From Mucilaginibacter_A sp964244955 (lineage in GTDB: Bacteria > Bacteroidota > Bacteroidia > Sphingobacteriales > Sphingobacteriaceae), in the NCBI GenBank assembly GCA_964244955.1, contig CAXTKQ010000002.1:30110-94109 (forward strand): a DNA stretch of 64,000 bases. Direction: 5' to 3'. The number at the start of each line of letters is the position of its first letter. Position 1 is the first letter of the stretch. Below, one piece after another: positions 25,978-34,138 of this stretch. A program made the translations under genes and the position numbers. Below the pieces are notes generated by a model. It was not told the origin of the DNA, did not search any database, and saw only the letters and a program-made list of their open reading frames with translations.

Positions 25978-26515
25978 TGCCTGTGGTCTTTATCTTAATC
26001 AAGACCCGGCGTTAGATAGTCGTGCACAGGCCGATATTTTTTGGGTGGGCCTATCCGCAGTACAATTCAGCGATGACGAAGAAAGAATTCCTTTAGCGGC
26101 TGATACGCGGTCTGGAAGCCTTATAGAGCAGGCCGAACAAGGTCTGCGATCAGATTTTTCATTTTATCGAACGAATATTGTTAAATGCTTACCACTAAAT
26201 GAGGGTAAAATCCGTTATCCGGCGGAACATGAAATGTCAAAATGTTTACCAAATTTTGAGGCAGAACTTGCTAATCTACAACCTGCCATTGTTTTTTTAC
26301 TTGGGAAGCAAGTTGCTACATTCGTTTTAAAAAAATATGGAATAAAAACAGTCTCGTTTGACGAAAACTTTGACTTCACTACTTTCAATGTTGATAATAC
26401 CTGCTTTGTGCCAATTCACCACCCATCTTTTATTTTAGTCTACAAAAGAAAATATATTACTGATTACATAAATGCAATACATAATGTAGTTAAAATGACA
26501 ATGACTTTATCATAA
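25913..26515 (+). CDS. UDG-superfamily iron-sulfur protein (family-4-like, altered active site)
   Basis: 200 residues from ATG at 25913; an earlier frame opening at 25790 lies wholly inside the radical SAM gene. Cysteines fit the 4Fe-4S pattern of family-4 uracil-DNA glycosylases: C18/C21/C24 (ACKRCNACGLYL), C92 (TNIVKCLP) and C111 (MSKCLPNFEAEL). LQPAIVFLLGKQV and HHPSFI also match. The catalytic GE(A/G)PG motif is replaced by GLSA, so ordinary uracil excision is doubtful. It may bind or process a modified base made by the radical SAM partner; that is inference. Confidence 0.8.
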   Translation: MTVKYSANYDLQLNPSACKRCNACGLYLNQDPALDSRAQADIFWVGLSAVQFSDDEERIPLAADTRSGSLIEQAEQGLRSDFSFYRTNIVKCLPLNEGKIRYPAEHEMSKCLPNFEAELANLQPAIVFLLGKQVATFVLKKYGIKTVSFDENFDFTTFNVDNTCFVPIHHPSFILVYKRKYITDYINAIHNVVKMTMTLS

Positions 26516-26752
26516 GATTTGCACAACAATTGGAATTATTTATTCTGTTCGACGATTTTCGTAGGCAAATAGTTGCTGTGTGTATCAAGTACCTTTAACT
26601 AATTGAATTATTAGTAGGATTAATAGTTACGTCTACGATCAAGCTTTTTTATTTAATGATTAATAACGGATAACTATTTATTAAATATACAGGTAGCTTC
26701 TGCAAGATATTAATAGGACTATTTTAATGGGTACATGTCCCATGTAGCAGAA

Positions 26753-27277
26753 TTATTCAGAATCCATATAGTTTATAACCAATCCTCGTACGTTCCTGAG
26801 GTTCATTTTGTTATCTACCAACTCATCAAGATACCCGAATACGTTTCCATATTTTATCCTGATTATCCAGCTTGGTTTTTATTTTTTCTACTTCCAATCT
26901 TAAGTCAGTGTTATCCACTAACACTTGGCGAATACGTGTAAATATGCGTATGATCTGTATGTTTACTATAATAGCCCGACTGCTGTTTAACACTCGATAA
27001 CATGGCTACACCCCGTTCTGTAAAACCATTGGTATTTAGTATGCTCCCCTTGTATTAAGGTGCCACTTTGGCTCCTAAAAATCTGAAATTCGTCTTGCGA
27101 AAGCTCGAACATAAAATCATCGGGGAATCGGTCAAGATTTCTTCTAACTTGTCTTTTAAGCTGTTTGGTTTCTACTTCGTACAATTTTGCCAAATCAAAA
27201 TCTAACATTACTTTCTGACCTCTTATGTAAAAGATTTGACTCATGATTATTTCATCAGGTATTATTTGAGTTTCCAT
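26753..27277 (-). pseudogene. Decayed ORF6N-domain gene
   Basis: From METQIIPDEIIMSQ the ORF6N domain reads normally (FYIRGQKVMLDFDLAKLYEV, RRNLDRFPDDFMFEL). After GEHTKY the frame breaks: the expected GFTERGVAMLSSVK continues in the +1 frame, then VLVDNTDLRLEVEKIKTKLD in another, then NVFGYLDELVDNKMNL in yet another, ending at TAA (26753-26755). At least three frameshifts over about 520 bases show an inactivated gene. ORF6N proteins are phage-related DNA-binding proteins; the remnant lies beside the integrase. Confidence 0.85.
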
Positions 27278-27345
27278 TATTTTCTTGTGTTTTAAAAAAT
27301 GAGAAATCTTTAAGGTCACAAAATGTGACCTTAAAGATTATAAAA

Positions 27346-28563
27346 CTAAACTCCGGCATACTTATGTTTAAGCGCCGCCATATCCTGGCTAACTTTTAAA
27401 TCCAATATTTTAGCGTAGTGTTGAGTGGTTTTAATATTAGTATGGCCAAGCATTTTGCTAACCGTCTCAATAGGTACATTGTTAGAAAGTGTCACTGTTG
27501 TTGCGAACGTATGACGTGCCAAATGAAACGTCAAATGCTTAAATACATCGGATAGGTCTGCTATTTCCTTTAAGTAAGCATTCATCTTTTGATTGCTTAA
27601 AACAGGCAATAATAGGCCCTGATTTTCACATTGCGGGTGATCCTGATATTGATTCAAAACTTCTAATGCTACCGGTAAAAGCGGTATCCTTGAAGATGTA
27701 TCTGTTTTTTGCCTGCTTGTAAATATCCATTGGCCACCGTCCATACCTATGCCTATTTCATTTCTTCTTAGCTTTTTAACATCAGCATAGGATAATCCGG
27801 TATAGCAGCAAAAGATAAAAACATCCCTCACCTGTGTTAAACGTTCAACAACAAATTTTTTATTAGTGATCGCATCCAGTTCCTGTTGTGTCAAATAGGT
27901 ACGTTCCTTTGGTTTTGCAGACGATTTGAAATTGATAAAGGGATTTTGCTTTAGCCAACTATTGGCAATACAGTGATTGACAATTTTTTTCAAGTGCTTA
28001 ATATATTTGGCTGCCGATACCCCACTAATCTTGCATTTGGCTTTAAGGTAAAATTCAAATCCTGTAATGAATGCATGATTCAACTGGCTGATTTCAATAT
28101 CGGTCTTGCCGTATTCATTTTGCAAATATCCTGTTAGGTGTTTTTCGGAAGTATTGTACCCTTTCAAAGTATTGGCCTCAAAGCCGTTACCTATCAATGC
28201 TTTTACTTTGGTGTTATGCTCTTTAAACAATTGCATCAGGAAGCGGCTCTTTTGGGTCTTTCCTGTAAATTGATTTTGCAGGCTTTCTGTTGTTACCTGC
28301 TGGTTTGCATCAATCAGCACCTGGTGCGCATTTCGGAGTTTAGTTTGCAGGCTGTCAAGATAATTGTTAAGAGCCTTAATTTCTTCTTTGGTTCCAATGG
28401 CACGCCCCGAATGACTGTTCCATTTGGTCGGGTCGCAATCACGGCCAGCGGACATATCCGCACGTTTACCATTAACCGTAATGCGCATGTAGATGGGCAT
28501 TGCACCCCCTTTGTAGTTTTTTTGCTTTCTGATATAGAAAAGCAGATGGAAATTACTGTTCAT
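27346..28563 (-). CDS. Tyrosine integrase, CTnDOT-like
   Basis: 405 residues from MNSNFHLLFYIRKQKN; an in-frame start 8 codons earlier (28587) is possible. The N-terminal arm domain (MPIYMRITVNGKRADMS) and SAM-like core-binding domain (~90-200) precede the catalytic domain: CCYTGLSYADVKKL, where Ser stands in place of the first catalytic Arg as in IntDOT, HLARHTFATTV (H-x-x-R) and LGHTNIKTTQHYAKI (H and nucleophile Tyr). It integrates the island, most likely at the tRNA-Glu gene 250 bases away. The remnant ORF6N gene follows it. Confidence 0.95.
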   Translation of the reverse strand: MNSNFHLLFYIRKQKNYKGGAMPIYMRITVNGKRADMSAGRDCDPTKWNSHSGRAIGTKEEIKALNNYLDSLQTKLRNAHQVLIDANQQVTTESLQNQFTGKTQKSRFLMQLFKEHNTKVKALIGNGFEANTLKGYNTSEKHLTGYLQNEYGKTDIEISQLNHAFITGFEFYLKAKCKISGVSAAKYIKHLKKIVNHCIANSWLKQNPFINFKSSAKPKERTYLTQQELDAITNKKFVVERLTQVRDVFIFCCYTGLSYADVKKLRRNEIGIGMDGGQWIFTSRQKTDTSSRIPLLPVALEVLNQYQDHPQCENQGLLLPVLSNQKMNAYLKEIADLSDVFKHLTFHLARHTFATTVTLSNNVPIETVSKMLGHTNIKTTQHYAKILDLKVSQDMAALKHKYAGV

Positions 28564-28584
28564 AATTACAAGCTTAAAAGTAAA

Positions 28585-28592
28585 CAAAAGTA
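28585..28592 (-). promoter_or_regulatory. -7 element of the integrase gene
   Basis: On the minus strand this reads TACTTTTG, fitting TAnnTTTG. A TTG about 20 bases further upstream may serve as -33. The chosen integrase start lies about 20 bases downstream. Confidence 0.5.
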
Positions 28593-28659
28593 AGTTTGTA
28601 GCCTGCCTTTATCAAGATGTTCACTCGCTGAACTGGTTGATAATCAATTAATTAAAAGC

Positions 28660-28702
28660 AATTCGGTGCGTAGTTATTTTCCATTTAGTTACGCACCGAA
28701 TT
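28660..28702. repeat. Inverted repeat in the att region
   Basis: AATTCGGTGCGTA (28660-28672) and TACGCACCGAATT (28690-28702) are a perfect 13-bp inverted repeat with a 17-base spacer. Two TTGCGT words follow at about 28715-28735. Position between integrase and tRNA suggests integrase arm-type sites. Confidence 0.6.
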
Positions 28703-28755
28703 ACGCTCATTTTTGTTGCGTTTTGTTGCGTAATATGGTGTTTTGATACAATAAA

Positions 28756-28788
28756 AAAAGCCTGCAAACTTTTGATTTGCAGGCTTTT
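28756..28788. terminator. Bidirectional terminator downstream of tRNA-Glu
   Basis: AAAAGCCTGCAAA (28756-28768) and TTTGCAGGCTTTT (28776-28788) form a perfect 13-bp stem with a 7-base loop and A/T tracts on both sides. It ends the minus-strand tRNA transcript. Confidence 0.88.
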
Positions 28789-28812
28789 AGCATCTTTTGG
28801 TATTGTTTTTTG

Positions 28813-28884
28813 TAGCCCGTAGGGGAATCGAACCCCTGTTTCTAGAATGAAAATCTAACGTCCTAACCCCTAGACGAACGGGCC
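28813..28884 (-). tRNA. tRNA-Glu (anticodon TTC)
   Basis: The minus strand reads GGCCCGTTCGTCTAGGGG at the 5' end, an anticodon loop TTTTCAT (anticodon TTC) and the T arm GGGGTTCGATTCCCC. The acceptor stem GGCCCGT pairs with ACGGGCT (one G-U). CCA is not encoded. The 3' end faces the integrase, as expected for a tRNA used as attB. I found no second copy of the 3' end in the window. Confidence 0.95.
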
Positions 28885-29175
28885 AATTTGTATTTGGCTT
28901 TACTTAGCAAGTAGTTAAACCTTTAAGTCGCTTTTTGCTAATTGTTCGGCAAAGATATAAATCCTGTATTGACCGGCAATGCAACAGCTATAAAAATTGC
29001 ATTAATATAAGAATATCACTTTTGCAGCAAAAGCAGTATAAACCTATACTGTTTTTATCACTGCAAAAATGATATCCAGATTCGTTTTTACCTTTATTTA
29101 AGGTAAAAGAAGTATGTACAAATAAACAATAAAGCCGGATACATTTATTAAAATGCCGGGCAAAACTTATTGTGT

Positions 29176-29646
29176 TTAATATTCGTCTTTACGGCTACCG
29201 CCTTTGTTGTAACCGCTGCCGCCGCCGCTTTTGTAACCACCTTTATCGTAGCCGCCGCCACCACTTCTGCCACCGCCGCCGCCATAGCCGCCACTTCCGC
29301 CTCTGCTGTTGCCACCGCCATAGCCGCCGCCACCGCTGTTTCCACCTTTGTAGCCGCCGCCACCACTGTTTCCGCCGCCAAAACTGCTTCTTCTAGAGTC
29401 GTCCCTTTTGTCCTCAGATTTGTTGACTACAATAGAACGGCCTTCAACTGTAGATCCGTTTAGTTCGTCAATTGCTTTTTGCGCCATGGCATCGTCCGGC
29501 ATTTCAACAAACCCAAACCCTTTACTTCTTCCTGAAAACTTGTCGATGATAATTTTGACTGATGACACTTCACCATAAGCTTCAAAAACTTCTTTTAACT
29601 TGGTTTCTTCCAAAGAAAATGGAAGGCTTCCTACAAAAATGTTCAT
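29176..29646 (-). CDS. RRM-domain RNA-binding protein with glycine-rich tail
   Basis: 156 residues. One RNA recognition motif at 1-80 has RNP2 (IFVGSL) and RNP1 (KGFGFVEM). The tail (~90-156) is Gly/Ser/Arg/Tyr-rich with repeated GGGY units, like cold-inducible RNA-binding proteins. These bind RNA in the cytosol and help under cold or stress. Single-gene unit with a TAnnTTTG element upstream. The reverse strand of the glycine repeat yields false open frames rich in Ala or Arg. Confidence 0.93.
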   Translation of the reverse strand: MNIFVGSLPFSLEETKLKEVFEAYGEVSSVKIIIDKFSGRSKGFGFVEMPDDAMAQKAIDELNGSTVEGRSIVVNKSEDKRDDSRRSSFGGGNSGGGGYKGGNSGGGGYGGGNSRGGSGGYGGGGGRSGGGGYDKGGYKSGGGSGYNKGGSRKDEY

Positions 29647-29678
29647 TATTGTTTTTTAATTTGATTGTATATCTATTT

Positions 29679-29686
29679 CAAACATA
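29679..29686 (-). promoter_or_regulatory. -7 element of the RRM protein gene
   Basis: On the minus strand this reads TATGTTTG (TAnnTTTG), 33 bases before the start codon. No -33 TTTG at the ideal distance; surrounding DNA is very A+T-rich. Confidence 0.5.
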
Positions 29687-29795
29687 CTTATATTAAATTT
29701 ATATTTTACTATTAAAAAAAATTTTATTTTAATTTAGTTTGCCAAAGTATCCGAAAACCTAAACCTTAATTCCTGACAACGAAAACCAACGCACA

Positions 29796-29831
29796 AAAAA
29801 GGTGTGCAGAAATTAATCTGCACACCTTTTT
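29796..29831. terminator. Terminator of the ompA-like gene
   Basis: AAAAAGGTGTGCAG (29796-29809) and CTGCACACCTTTTT (29818-29831) form a perfect 14-bp stem with an 8-base loop, 22 bases beyond the OmpA stop on the minus strand. Confidence 0.9.
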
Positions 29832-29853
29832 CAATGGTTATTAACTCTTAACC

Positions 29854-31209
29854 TTAGAAAATAGTAAACTCTACACGACGGTTTTTCTGGCGTCCGGCAG
29901 CAGTTTTATTGCTTGCAATAGGTTGGGTCTGGCCATAACCGGTTGCTTCAATTCGTGATGGGTTTGCACCTTTGCTTACCAAATACTGTTTTACAGATTC
30001 TGCACGGTCTTTAGAAAGCCTTAAATTAAGTGCTGGAGAACCAGAGTTATCTGTATGTCCGGCAAGTTTTAAAGTAAAGTTTTTGGTAACCAACAGGTTG
30101 GCAACTTTATCTAAGCTGGCAAAAGAGTGTTGGCGGATAGTAGCTTTGCCCAAATCAAATTCTAAGTTGGCAATCGCCTCTCTCACTACTTGTTTGTCTT
30201 CTTCGGTTACAAAAACTTTAACATCAGGTTTGTTCATTGGCAAAGCACAACCAGAACCGTCAACTGCAGTACCGGCAGGTGTTCCAGGGCATTTATCAAA
30301 TTTGTTGGCTACGCCATCGGCATCGTCATCGCCCAAATCTTTAGCATATTGCTGTTGCAATTGTTGTTGTGCCTGCTCATCTGCCAACCGTTTTTGCTCA
30401 GATGTTGAAAGCAAACCTTTTAACTCTGCACTTTCGGCTGCGCTTTCTTCTCTAAGTGCTGCAATTGGGCTATAATTGGCCAATTGGGAAGATTTTTTTC
30501 TGCCTAAAGAGAATTCTAAACCTGCATGTGCATAAGAAAACCTGTCATTTGCACCGCCACGAACACCATCAAAAATAGGTGTTTTCATGAAGTAAACAGT
30601 GTAGCCTAAATCAATATTGATGGTTTTAGACAAACCAAATTTTAAACCTGCGCCAATCGGCACAAACCAATGTTGGTCATATGACCCGCCTTCAACTATT
30701 GATGCAGGAAGGCCTTGCACGTTTGCACTGGAAGACATATAACCTGCACCACCGGTTACATAAGGGGACAAAGCACTCCGTTTATGGTTAAGGCTTAAAT
30801 TTGCAATAGTTAGGTTGGCACTCAATGCTGCAGACCAGTCAATATTAGTAGTAAAACTGCTGTTGTTTTGTGCTGCACTTGGCGAAGGAAGGTAATTGGC
30901 CTGATAGCCTCTTACTTTGCCGCCTAAGAAATCTGCCTGGATACCAAAGCCTGGCAAAATTTGTTTTTTGATGTAGCCACCATAACCCCAAGTTTCTTCA
31001 GGCGTACGAAAATCGCCGTTTGAAGCATTGTTAAAAGGTGTAAAGTGGGTTAGCATACCACCATTAAGCCCGATGGACCAAGTGCGAAAAGTTTTTTTGT
31101 CAAAACGTTTTGTGGTGTCCGAATTTCCGTCTTGGGCAAATGCTGCTGTTGTTAGCCCAACTACAGATAGCGTGAGGGCTAATTTTGTAACTTTTAGTTT
31201 CATTTTCAA
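29854..31209 (-). CDS. OmpA-family outer membrane protein
   Basis: 451 residues. A signal peptide (LALTLSVVGLTTAAFA) is followed by an eight-strand barrel-like region (~30-240; FRTWSIGLNGGML). A thrombospondin-3-type calcium repeat comes next (DDDADGVANKFDKCPGTPAG), then the OmpA peptidoglycan-binding domain (~345-451) with LAGHTDNSG, LSKDRAESVKQYL and GRQKNRRVEFTIF. It links outer membrane and cell wall. About 315 bases upstream (31210-31525) hold no other gene and should contain its promoter. Confidence 0.93.
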   Translation of the reverse strand: MKMKLKVTKLALTLSVVGLTTAAFAQDGNSDTTKRFDKKTFRTWSIGLNGGMLTHFTPFNNASNGDFRTPEETWGYGGYIKKQILPGFGIQADFLGGKVRGYQANYLPSPSAAQNNSSFTTNIDWSAALSANLTIANLSLNHKRSALSPYVTGGAGYMSSSANVQGLPASIVEGGSYDQHWFVPIGAGLKFGLSKTINIDLGYTVYFMKTPIFDGVRGGANDRFSYAHAGLEFSLGRKKSSQLANYSPIAALREESAAESAELKGLLSTSEQKRLADEQAQQQLQQQYAKDLGDDDADGVANKFDKCPGTPAGTAVDGSGCALPMNKPDVKVFVTEEDKQVVREAIANLEFDLGKATIRQHSFASLDKVANLLVTKNFTLKLAGHTDNSGSPALNLRLSKDRAESVKQYLVSKGANPSRIEATGYGQTQPIASNKTAAGRQKNRRVEFTIF

Positions 31210-31525
31210 TTGTTATTATTTAAACTTGTTATGCTGCTTCGTACAAATGGTCGATTTAAAATTTGTACCTGCAACACAACACTTTCATTAAAAAATGAGC
31301 CAAAAGCTGAAGTTATAATGTTAAATATGCTTTGCCATAGCTAAGTGTTTGACTTTTAAAAGCGAAAAGTTAGTTAAGGATGACAAAAAACTAATCAAAC
31401 GATTAAGAAACGTAGTGCAGGATTGACTAATTAAGCAGACAATATTTAGTTTAGGACTAAATTTAAGACAGAAAACCGTTTTGGTATGCAGGCCAACATC
31501 AATTTTTAGGTGGTAAAAGAAGCAT
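31210..31525. other. Intergenic region between the OmpA and helicase genes
   Basis: No gene seen in 315 bases. The right end (about 31497-31525) is half of the intergenic repeat family: CAATTTTTAGGTGGTAAAAG leading into TAAAAGAAGCA at 31514-31524, just after the helicase stop. Confidence 0.6.
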
Positions 31526-32731
31526 TTAACTTTTCTTTTTGCGCCATGGCTTTTTAAAACCTCCCGATGCCCTTTTAACTTCCGGTTGATAAATTGGACT
31601 TTCGCCTAATTCCGGGGGCAAAGGCATCCGTTCAATGGGTTTCCCAATCAATGCTTCAATGTCGCTAAATTTCCGCTGGTCGCGTTCGTTGATAAAAGTA
31701 ATCGCTGTACCGGTAGTTTCGGCGCGCGCTGTGCGTCCAATGCGGTGGATATAATCTTCCGGATCGTGCGGCACATCATAATTGATCACCAAACTAATCC
31801 CTTCCACATCAATTCCGCGCGACAAAACGTCCGTTCCAATGATAATGGGCAACTGCCGGCTTTTAAAAGCACGTAAAATATTTTCACGCTGCTCCTGCTC
31901 CAGATCCGAATGAAAAGCTTCTACCTTTAAACCTGATCGTTGCAAAGCCTGGTGCAATTGCTTCACTTTTTCTTTGGTAGATACAAAAACGATGGTGCTT
32001 GCGTAATTGCCTTCTTTCAAAATAGATTTGATCAACGCTAATTTCTGGTGATCGAAAGTCATGTAAACCTGCTGCAAAATGCCAACTGCAGGTTGCGAAA
32101 GGGCAATATTGATTTGCTCGGGCTGGTTTAAAATTTTGTTGGAAAGTGCCCGGATTTTTCCAGGCATCGTTGCCGAGAAAAGCAGCGTTTGCCGTTTTTG
32201 AGGAAGATAACTGATAATGCGGACAATATCATCATGAAAACCCATGTCCAGCATCCGGTCGGCTTCGTCCAAAACCAGATGCTGCAACTGGCCCAATTTT
32301 ACCACGCCCGAAGTTAAATGCGCAATCAAACGGCCCGGCGTGGCAATGATAATATCCACGCCTTCATTTAAAGATCGGCGTTGCTGCTCGTAACTGATGC
32401 CATCGCCACCGCCATAAACGGCAATGGAACTGACGCCTGCAAAATAGGCCAGCCCTTCTGTTTGCTGGTCAATTTGCTGAACCAGCTCTCGTGTTGGCGC
32501 CAAAATCAACGTATTGACCAGGCTTTTTTCCTCGGCAACACAAATTTGGTGCATGATCGGCAATAAGTAAGCGGCCGTTTTGCCCGTGCCGGTTTGCGCA
32601 CAGGCAATCAAATCGTGCTTTTTTAAAATAATCGGGATGGCTTGTTCCTGTATCGGCGTAGGTTTACGAAAACCCATGCTGTCCAATCCTTCCTGCAGTT
32701 TTGGATCGAAGTTAAAATCGGTAAATGTCAA
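31526..32731 (-). CDS. DEAD-box RNA helicase, RhlE-like
   Basis: 401 residues. Q motif FRKPTPIQEQAIP, Walker A AQTGTGKTAAYLLP, motif Ia APTRELVQQI, DEAD in LVLDEADRMLDMG, SAT in LLFSATMPGK, and the C-terminal domain with VFVSTKEK, GTDVLSRGIDVEG and HRIGRTARAE. The basic end (GGFKKPWRKKK) is an RNA-binding tail. It unwinds short RNA duplexes in ribosome assembly or mRNA decay. A copy of the 11-base word lies 1 base beyond the stop. Confidence 0.95.
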   Translation of the reverse strand: MTFTDFNFDPKLQEGLDSMGFRKPTPIQEQAIPIILKKHDLIACAQTGTGKTAAYLLPIMHQICVAEEKSLVNTLILAPTRELVQQIDQQTEGLAYFAGVSSIAVYGGGDGISYEQQRRSLNEGVDIIIATPGRLIAHLTSGVVKLGQLQHLVLDEADRMLDMGFHDDIVRIISYLPQKRQTLLFSATMPGKIRALSNKILNQPEQINIALSQPAVGILQQVYMTFDHQKLALIKSILKEGNYASTIVFVSTKEKVKQLHQALQRSGLKVEAFHSDLEQEQRENILRAFKSRQLPIIIGTDVLSRGIDVEGISLVINYDVPHDPEDYIHRIGRTARAETTGTAITFINERDQRKFSDIEALIGKPIERMPLPPELGESPIYQPEVKRASGGFKKPWRKKKS

Positions 32732-32856
32732 AAGTATTTAGCTGTAGTGATGAGTTTTTTATTAGCGCTTTATTAAGTGTTAAATATACATATAATGCTG
32801 GTTTAGACAAATGCTTCTTTTACCGGTATAAAAACAATATCGGCAAATTATTTAAT

Positions 32857-33831
32857 TTAGACCGAAACCGAAACCGTTTGCTTGACAATGTTAGAGATAA
32901 TCTGCTCGGCGTGTACCCTCGAATTTTCGATAAACCACGAATGCGTGTCCATCCCGCCGCAAACCACGCCGGCCAAATAAATGCCTTTTTGGTTGGTTTC
33001 CATCGTTTCGGAATTGTATTCGGGCAGCCGTTTTTCATCCGCAGAAAGCGCAATTCCCATTTTTTGAAGGAAAGAAAAATCAGGCTGATAACCGGTCAAA
33101 GCCAGCACAAAATCATTCGGAATCGTAATAAATCCTTCCGGCGTTTGGATATCCACTTCGTTTTCCCGGATTGCCACCAAGTTAGAATGATAATATGCTT
33201 TGATCGTTCCTTCTTTAACCCGGTTGATGATATCCGGCCGGACCCAATATTTTACACGTTCGCTGATGTCATCGCCGCGGACAACCATCGTTACTTCTGC
33301 GCCTTTTCGAAAAGTTTCCAGCGCGGCATCAACCGAAGAATTACTGGCGCCAACTACCAAAACTTTTTGGAAGGTGTAAAAGTTCGGGTCTTTATAATAG
33401 TGCCGAACTTTTGGCAAATCCTCTCCCGGAATGTTCATCTTCACCGGGACATCGTAAAAACCGGTTGCAATAATGATGTTTTTAGCCTGATAAACCGCTT
33501 TGGTTGTGGTGATTTCGTAATGATCGTTTTTAAATTGACTGCTTAGAACGGCTTCAAACAAATGGATGTTTAACTGATTTGAACTGGCCACGCGCCGGTA
33601 ATATTCCAGCGATTCGGCACGTGTTGGCTTGATGCTGTTGGAAACAAACGGAACGCCGCCAATCTCCAATTTATCCGAAGTGGAAAAAAAAGTCATCCCC
33701 GCAGGGTAATTATATAAGGAGTTGACCAGCGTGCCTTTTTCTACAATCAGATAAGTTAAACCTTTATTTTTTGCTTCGAGTGCGCAGGCCAAACCAATTG
33801 GCCCGCCGCCGATAATCAATAAATCCAACAT
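32857..33831 (-). CDS. ypdA: YpdA-type bacillithiol disulfide reductase
   Basis: 324 residues from MLDLLIIGGGPIGLA; in-frame Met 14 codons upstream is less likely because that segment does not fit the family start. FAD-binding GGGPIGLACALEAK is at the N-terminus, and the NADPH-binding VLVVGASNSSVDAAL is in the middle, with GIYLAGVVCGG near the end. No CxxC redox pair, as in YpdA. The family reduces oxidised bacillithiol with NADPH in the cytosol. It stands alone, followed at 32812 by a copy of the 11-base word. Confidence 0.9.
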   Translation of the reverse strand: MLDLLIIGGGPIGLACALEAKNKGLTYLIVEKGTLVNSLYNYPAGMTFFSTSDKLEIGGVPFVSNSIKPTRAESLEYYRRVASSNQLNIHLFEAVLSSQFKNDHYEITTTKAVYQAKNIIIATGFYDVPVKMNIPGEDLPKVRHYYKDPNFYTFQKVLVVGASNSSVDAALETFRKGAEVTMVVRGDDISERVKYWVRPDIINRVKEGTIKAYYHSNLVAIRENEVDIQTPEGFITIPNDFVLALTGYQPDFSFLQKMGIALSADEKRLPEYNSETMETNQKGIYLAGVVCGGMDTHSWFIENSRVHAEQIISNIVKQTVSVSV

Positions 33832-33917
33832 AAATTTTAGTGTGCCAAAAGAAGTATCATCAGTCTTAAACAATTCCTGATGCTTCTTTTACCGGTAAAA
33901 AATCATTAAAAAACAAA

Positions 33918-33937
33918 AGCCGGAAAAAACTCCGGCT
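33918..33937 (-). terminator. Terminator after the SRP RNA
   Basis: AGCCGGA and TCCGGCT form a 7-bp stem with a 6-base loop; on the minus strand it is followed by TTTTGTTTTTT. It lies about 47 bases beyond the SRP RNA. Confidence 0.7.
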
Positions 33938-33983
33938 GCTATTATAATTTAAAAAAGGGAAAGGTTGTTTGAAAAATAAAAAA

Positions 33984-34084
33984 TGGGTAAGCTACTCCTA
34001 TCGCACCGCTACAACTCTCTACCCTTGCTGCGTTCCCACCCTGGGGGAGTTCAAGAGGAGCTGGTCGTAGAAGACTTACCCGCC
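33984..34084 (-). ncRNA. ffs: Signal recognition particle RNA, small bacterial type
   Basis: The minus strand carries the conserved apical core GGGAACGCAGCAAGGGTAG, the hallmark of the bacterial small SRP RNA in this phylum. Ends pair (GGGTAAG with CTTACCC), closing a hairpin of about 100 bases. It binds Ffh and targets membrane proteins. A terminator follows at 33918-33937. Confidence 0.92.
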
Positions 34085-34138
34085 ACAAAAGTAGAAAAAT
34101 TATTAAAATAAGCGCATCAAAATAACAATTGTTGTTTT

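Noticed and set aside
26735..26941. Plus-strand open frame of 68 codons after the UDG-like gene
   Set aside because: It lies opposite the ORF6N remnant, whose three-frame reading explains this DNA better.
27118..27130. GGGGAATCG inside the ORF6N remnant as a second att copy of tRNA-Glu
   Set aside because: The match stops after 9 bases and the DNA there codes a conserved ORF6N segment (LDRFPDD).
29148..29463. Open frames rich in Ala or Arg opposite the RRM protein gene
   Set aside because: They are reverse-strand or shifted readings of the Gly-rich codon repeat, with no start context or family.
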